11,736 bases of DNA, taken from contig JSYX01000823.1 of assembly GCA_000787465.1 (NCBI GenBank), forward strand, positions 1-11,736. Direction: 5' to 3'. The DNA is from Thermomucor indicae-seudaticae. Lineage: Eukaryota > Mucoromycota > Mucoromycetes > Mucorales > Lichtheimiaceae. The notes beneath the pieces were generated by a model, which was not told where the DNA came from, made no database searches, and saw only the letters and a program-made list of their open reading frames with translations. Positions 7,185-11,736 of the stretch are shown here, one piece after another. The number at the start of each line of letters is the position of its first letter. Position 1 is the first letter of the stretch. The translations under genes and the position numbers were made by a program.

Positions 7185-9165
7185 TTATTCGCTGCGTATA
7201 AAGACAAGTATCAGTGATTTTTCATGCTAATACATACGCAATTGAATAACTCACTTGAATATAAAGAGATTGTTGGCTGCTGCTACAGCCACCGTGTTTT
7301 CCCCAGGATGCCATGAAGCATGAAGTATCTTTTTGCTGAAGTCCAAGTCATCCAGACCAAATGTGAAGCCCGTATTCATCGATGTTTCGCCATCTTGGCC
7401 CCTGGCCACAGCAGTCATCTTCTGTCTACCACCTGGCCGTTTATTGGCTTTGAAAGCGCTCTTGTCTGCTTGTAATGGTATATCCGTTCTTCCTTGGCTG
7501 TCATAGATGTGGAATGTATTACTGTATGAGCCTGTGAGGACGGATCTAATGAACAACAATGAGCAAGTCGGTCTTTTTTTTCCATCAGGATTCATGCAAA
7601 ACGTACTTCCCGTCTCCGCTAAAGGTACACTCAAACTTGTCAAATATGCAATCGTTTTCGTACAGATCGCATAGCTTATTGCGTAGTTGGTCATGAATAT
7701 AGATCGTCTGGACTGGCTTACTTTCCATGTTGATATCCCATATCTTGAGAGTAAGGTAGTCGCGTGAAAGGATATATCGGCCGTCATGACTGAATTTCAC
7801 GTCGGAAACGGAGGATATGATTTCAGAAAAGAAGGATCGATTGGCAGGATCTTCTGCTTCCTCGAATACTGTAAAGTGATTATGGTAAGCAGACAAAGAG
7901 AAAGCGGAGATAAACCTTAAGATCACCTTTGCTGTGTTGGTCACACAGGGCAGACGCCCTCATGTCACTCAGTTTGATCGTGCCTTTGCTTGAACTGTAC
8001 ATGAATAGATTACAGTGTGAAGGGTGAAATTCGGCAGCCGTGATGACTTCTGTTAATTCTTCCATATTTGCAGGCTTGATGTCGACAATATCTAGCAGTA
8101 GCAAAAAGAAATGAGACGTGTGCCCCACAATTATGTGCCCATGGTTTGGCATACTAAAGCTCTGTTCCGAAATATCAAGGTTCCACAGATTGATCCTCAA
8201 ATCGTCACCGGACAGATACGTTTCGCCGTCCGAATTGATGGAAATAGAGTTGATATGGTACGTATGGGCTATCATATGTTTGTTGATGAGGATAACGTCG
8301 AATCTGGGTTCATATGATCCTGTTACCGTTCGCATAAACCCTTCGTGGTACAGCGGCAATAATTGTATCATGATGTGTCAGTTTAGGTATACGCAGGGAT
8401 GAGATTCCAAAGGGCGGCGGAGTACTCATGTAATGATGGTTGGACAGATTGCTTTCAGCCACCACCTTTAACGACTTTTCAAAGATCTTCCATAACTTGA
8501 TTGTTTTATCTATCCCGTTTATGAATGAATGAACATCATAGCAAACAAGAGTCACAAGGATATAGATACCATTGGTCGACAACAGGAAATGCGCTGAATT
8601 CTGTCTTTTGCACCACCGTATTTTGTTGATCTTTTCTTCAATCTCTAAACTTTTTAGATAGTCGAATTCTGCTTCATGCGATTGAAACTCGGTATGAAAC
8701 TTGTATTCACAGCCTTGTTTCTACAGAACAATAAGAACTCGTCCAAACATCCGATCTGCTTCCAAACCTACGTCTTCGTTGCGCTCAAATAATACCACCC
8801 GTCCACCACGATCACCTGTCGCCAAGTAGTCTCCAGTAGGATCGAATTCAACAGCCGTAATAAGATCGGCTAAGGGATTCTGTAATTAATACCAGTCATA
8901 GTCTTGTTTTCACAGATATCCAGCTGCCAGCAATATTCAGGGCAACAAAACCCCTTGCTTTCTTTCCCCGGCGCCGTCAATGATTACGAATCCCGTGGGT
9001 TCAGTCTCATAACGCGCATTGTCCGTTACGCGAGCATCTCCACGTTTGATGAAACCCCACGAACAAAAATAAACCATCGTAATTACCGTCTGTGATGTCG
9101 TCAGCATCGCCCTTGTCTCCAAAGCACTGTGCACATTTCCAGTCGTGTTGTTCGTCGTTTGCCAT
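7185..9165 (-). CDS. CDC55: PP2A regulatory subunit B (B55/Cdc55/PPP2R2), nine exons
   Basis: Targets the PP2A catalytic core to its substrates, with roles in mitotic exit and the spindle checkpoint. Exons: 9087-9165, 8772-8869, 8570-8720, 8327-8509, 8155-8268, 7927-8091, 7607-7868, 7255-7545, 7185-7191; 1350 nt, 449 aa, against about 447 for human B55. Start [20 protein letters not shown] with A at -3 and G at +4. Family signatures in order: [104 protein letters not shown] (210-229), [46 protein letters not shown], and [20 protein letters not shown]. All introns are GT-AG. The last intron (7192-7254, GTGAGT donor) leaves a 7-nt final exon giving ...FIFNE; retention would end ...FIFK at 7251. 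Intron 1 is unusually long (217 nt). A Helitron remnant ends 67 nt upstream of the start. Confidence 0.97.
8870..9086 (-). other. Long first intron of PP2A-B55 with tandem acceptors
   Basis: 217 nt, against 51-63 nt for the other eight gaps of this gene. Donor GTAATT follows ...DDITD plus one base. Two acceptors lie 10 nt apart: ATTACAG and CCCTTAG. Only the second gives the conserved [12 protein letters not shown] reading frame; the first shifts frame and reaches a stop after about ten codons. Confidence 0.85.
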
Positions 9166-9232
9166 TGTCTCTCGAGAGATGATTATGAAAAAGAGGTGGA
9201 GTAAATTGACGCGCGCCGAAACTTTTTAACTC
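9166..9232 (-). promoter_or_regulatory. Leader/promoter remnant between B55 and the Helitron
   Basis: Only 67 nt separate the B55 ATG from the last Helitron-derived stop. It contains a perfect 12-nt palindrome (9168-9179, TCTCTCGAGAGA) 3 nt... immediately upstream of the start codon, a GC-rich GGCGCGCG run near 9210, and GTTAAAAAG as a weak TATA-like string. The gap is too short to hold a full promoter comfortably, so upstream control must lie partly in Helitron-derived sequence. Confidence 0.4.
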
Positions 9233-10035
9233 TCAGCTTTGAAAAAAAAACAAGTACACCGGGTTCTTTGCTTTGGCTTCCTCTGGAACTGTTTGGAAAG
9301 TGCGCGATTTCATCAGAGCAATATCGTCATGCGTCATTGTATCCTGAGCCATATTGTTTAAAGCTATTGCGAATAGGGCGTCATCTCTTTGACGCATGAT
9401 TTCTGTCAGCCGGTATACCTGAAAAGAAAACCATGGTGGCATCGTCATCAATTGAGCAATAGGATTGCCGGATGACCCGCTAAACACTGGCGCAGCCATT
9501 ACTGGAGGCAATTGCAGCAGGTCACCAACAGCAATTACTGATTTACCGCTGGTCAACCCATCGTAGCATTGTTTCACTCATCATGCTAACTTCATCGATA
9601 ATAACGACTTTGAGTTCCGCGAGTGTAGTAGCCATTGAATGGGCGACATCAGCCGATAGAACACTCAGCTCATGTCCATGCTGATTCACGGGTAGTTGGA
9701 ACGCCATATGAAGAGTTTGACCGAGTATATTGAATGCCGCCTTTCCTGTTGGAGCACATAACAATACCGAGGGCTTATCCAGGTCCCTGTCCATTCCCTT
9801 GTCAAATAGACGCATGAAAGTTTGGTGTAAGGCAGAAATCAATCGACTTTTTCCTGTACCCGCTCCACCAGTGACAAAGTGCAATATGGGCTGAGTGCTT
9901 TTGCGAAAATGGTCTAGAACATGAAAGATGTAATCTCGTTGACGAGCATTAAGCGTCGCCACCAGAGTTTGGTATTCTTCATTGTTTAGTTGACTCGGAG
10001 ACACAAATCGTTCGGCATAAGGCCTTCTCTGGTAT
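9233..10035 (-). pseudogene. Helitron Pif1-like helicase part, broken and truncated
   Basis: Superfamily 1B 5'-3' DNA helicase that would unwind the element during transposition. Seen in order: NARQRDYIFHVLDHF (Q-motif region), Walker A GGAGTGKS (9846-9869), APTGKAAFNILGQTLHMAF (motif Ia), Walker B VVIIDEVSMMS (about 9580-9612), and, after a frame break near 9545-9560, SGKSVIAVGDLLQLPPV (motif III) and YRLTEIMRQRDDALFAIALN (motif IV region). At the break, MLRWVDQR runs into a stop while the next block starts at SGKSV; about a dozen residues usually found between them appear lost. The reading ends at ...NPVYLFFFQS, in a T run, so motifs V and VI are absent and the helicase cannot function. Confidence 0.92.
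9242..9250. repeat. A9 homopolymer at the Helitron break point
   Basis: Nine A residues (T run on the minus strand) lie where the recognisable helicase reading ends, after VYLFF. The homopolymer may mark the truncation junction or a slippage-driven frameshift a few codons before it. Confidence 0.8.
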
Positions 10036-10348
10036 TCACCCCATTTCCCCTAAGACATCGACTGCATTCTCAGGATCGTTGAGGCGATAGTTACGGAAAC
10101 TGTCCAGCGGTAAATCAGGAGCTTCAGGATCCTCTTCCTCTTCTCCTTCTCTACCAGCTGCTGTCTGATTAGCAGCAGCCAACGCCTCATCTAGGGTGGC
10201 ATCCTGAAAGAAATTGAACTCCGCCCGTGCCGCCAGAATTGCTTCCCTGTTTGCTGTAAAGATGGCTTCTACATCAATATCCAAGAGATCACGCTCTTCG
10301 TTTCTCCAAGGACGATACAACATCAAGAGTTCCCTGTAATAATTGTCG
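10036..10348 (-). pseudogene. Helitron Rep-helicase linker, frame-shifted
   Basis: After the frame change at the C run the sequence continues as TPDNYYRELLMLYRPWRNEE, the conserved NYYREQLMLYxPWRNE block of Helitron proteins. It then reads through an Ala/Glu-rich helical stretch (EAILAARAEF, DEALAAANQTAAG) and an acidic run, and stops at TGA 10036-10038. The natural continuation, WGEYQRRPYAERFVSPSQLN, is in another frame, so a further small indel lies near 10036-10050. Confidence 0.85.
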
Positions 10349-11736
10349 GGGGTTTTGATGCAACTTTTATCTGCAAAATCTTATAATCTTGGGCTTGGTC
10401 CGTTTTCTGACGAAGCCACTGTAGGGCGATATATCGTGAGCGAGAAGGTATTCCATCTTGCTCTATGTCGTCATCAGAAGCTTCGTCATCGTTTGTATCA
10501 TCGTTGCTGCTGTTTGCTTTCCTTTTAGTCTTGCTATATTCGTACCAAGCTGCGAACTGAGCCAAGTTCACTCCCTCCATATCCACAGGGCGTCTAATGT
10601 AGTGTTCTATTAGACCATCTATAAAGCAGTCCGTCGAGCTGCGGTCTGTCTCTCGCAACAGCTGATCATCAGGCTTCAATATATGATGCCTCTCATCCGG
10701 AGGGCAGGTTGGTGTGAATATTGCCTTTTCGGACGAACCGGTCATAGGTATTCTTAGTAAATTGTACGATGCTTCTTGTGCTGAAACTTCGCTATTATTG
10801 TAATACGTGCTTGTAATTTTTCTGGGCATCTCAAGCACCGAACGATTGCCAGCACGTTGCTCGTTGTATACAGTTGACAGCATATCACTAAGTCCACGGT
10901 CGGCTTTGTTGATATAATCAACCACATATACACAGCAGGCATAAGCATCAAGGACGAATTGGATATCCATATTTGCACGGTGGAGACGGAGAATTTTCTC
11001 TGAATAAGGGTTAAACCATATGTCTTGAAGCCTGCGCTTTAAGAATATCTTGTCTTTAGAAAGTGAAGATCTGATCGCCAATATGTATTCCTCCTCTGAA
11101 AGTGCGAGTTCCGCTAAGAAATCATCAAAAGTCGGTCATATGTTGTCGTGTTTATGGACTCTAAGTGCTGTTGGATCCTTTTGAGAGTGTCTTTCAATTC
11201 TGTGACCCGATCTGGAGCATAGGAAGATGGCAACAGACGAAGAATGCGTGTAGTATTCATTGGGAAAAAGGGAATGCCGAACCTGCACTTCGCGCGAGGG
11301 TTGTTTTTCTTCTTACACGTACGCGTATGGTGGTGTCGTTGGCGGTTAAGTATGACTTGCATCTCAGGATCAGAGTCGATAACGGAGCTGTCGCACGGAA
11401 TTATGGAGTCAATGAACTCACATACTTCTGAAATTGAGCTAGGCGAATCTGGGTCGTAGGTTGGCGCATCAGACAGCCAGACAAGCATATGAACGTGTGG
11501 TGACCCTCAATGTTGAAATTCAACACGGTAATAGTGATGCTCTATCGATCTGCCATCAAACGGGCCATCTCTGGATTTCCACGTCTTTTTAAGCTCGCGG
11601 AATCTTCGATCAAAATATCTTGCGCATGTAACAGGATCTTGTTGGATCACACGAGCTTTCTCAGAGTATGGCATTGCTTCCGCAACGTCCAACGCAATTT
11701 GCTCTCCATCTACAACTGACTTCAAGATCCTGAGTA
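10349..11736 (-). pseudogene. Helitron Rep (HUH endonuclease) part, broken
   Basis: Rolling-circle replication initiator that would nick and join element ends. The HUH motif PHVHMLVWL has its two histidines at codons 11495-11497 and 11489-11491; just upstream, after VEFQH, comes TGA 11507-11509 where the family has Arg (a CGA to TGA change is the simplest cause). A Cys-rich stretch follows, TCKKKNNPRAKCRFGIPFFP, as in Helitrons. The reading then shifts at the T run 11127-11130 into DDFLAELALSEEEYILAIRSS and on through FLKRRLQDIWFNPYSEKI. The two-tyrosine motif is YVVDYINKAD, Tyr codons at about 10926-10928 and 10914-10916, Lys at 10905-10907. Then VSAQEASYNLLRIPM and LAQFAAWYEYSKTKRK, an acidic low-complexity stretch, and a frame break at the C run 10348-10352. 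The N-terminal part is outside the window. Confidence 0.9.

Larger units (their letters stand above)
9233..11736 (-). mobile_element. Decayed, truncated Helitron (Rep-helicase)
   Basis: A rolling-circle DNA transposon of the Helitron class. Reading leftward, the segments are the Rep (HUH nuclease) part, the linker typical of the Helitron fusion, and a Pif1-like helicase cut off part-way. The order and the motifs match a RepHel protein. Lesions seen: an in-frame TGA at 11507-11509; frame changes near 11127-11130, 10348-10352 and 10036-10050; a frame break with probable small deletion near 9545-9560; and loss of the C-terminal helicase motifs after about 9250. The right end of this strand (the element's 5' end) lies beyond the window, so no terminal TC, 3' hairpin or CTRR end can be seen. 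It is non-autonomous as it stands. The surviving reading is otherwise well preserved, which suggests fairly recent decay. Confidence 0.92.

Noticed and set aside
7042..7230. 62-codon plus-strand frame in the STT3/B55 gap
   Set aside because: It overlaps the B55 last exon and 3' UTR, has no recognised motif, and lies on the side of no promoter signal. A short real gene cannot be excluded, but evidence is lacking.
8904..9095. 63-codon plus-strand frame and overlapping minus frame in B55 intron 1
   Set aside because: Both are inside the intron, show no domain, and are explained by chance in a 217-nt non-coding stretch.
2747..9165. RAE1-STT3-B55 as a functional gene cluster
   Set aside because: The three proteins act in unrelated processes; tandem orientation alone is not evidence for co-regulation.
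1..11736. tRNA, rRNA, CRISPR array, bacterial-type operon or terminator
   Set aside because: No cloverleaf with A/B boxes, no rRNA-like stretch, no regularly spaced repeats seen by eye; spliced genes indicate a eukaryote.

Overview
The window is nuclear DNA from a fungus. Several protein-coding genes are broken by many short (about 50-120 nt) GT-AG introns with CTRAY-like branch sites, intergenic gaps are only about 130-310 nt, and three genes encode near-universal eukaryotic proteins. The style of the proteins (fungal-type Rae1, Stt3 and PP2A-B55) together with a Helitron suggests an early-diverging lineage such as Mucoromycota; this placement is inference.

Layout. (1) 1-1291, plus strand: the 3' part of an unrecognised multi-spanning membrane protein with a low-complexity C-terminal tail; one in-frame TAA at 361-363 must be spliced out or the gene is broken. 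(2) 1420-2433, minus: single-exon type II membrane protein with a LEA-2-like lumenal/extracellular domain, convergent with gene 1. (3) 2747-4334, minus: RAE1/GLE2 mRNA-export WD40 protein, reconstructed as nine coding exons (346 aa), including a GC-AG intron and a 4-nt first coding exon. (4) 4541-6968, minus: STT3, catalytic subunit of oligosaccharyltransferase, three exons, 763 aa. (5) 7185-9165, minus: PP2A regulatory B subunit (B55/CDC55), nine exons, 449 aa. (6) 9233-11736, minus: a decayed Helitron Rep-helicase, running off the right edge, cut off inside its helicase domain 67 nt upstream of the PP2A-B55 start codon.

Genes 2-5 and the Helitron remnant all read leftward. RAE1 (mRNA export, nuclear pore), STT3 (N-glycosylation, ER) and B55 (phosphatase targeting, mitosis) have unrelated jobs; their adjacency is ordinary compact fungal gene order, not a pathway cluster. 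The most interesting signals are the Helitron break point next to the B55 leader, the unusual splice sites in RAE1 and B55, and the in-frame stop in gene 1. I found no evidence of a wholly novel system. All exon boundaries were derived by eye from reading-frame closure and from remembered family conservation.
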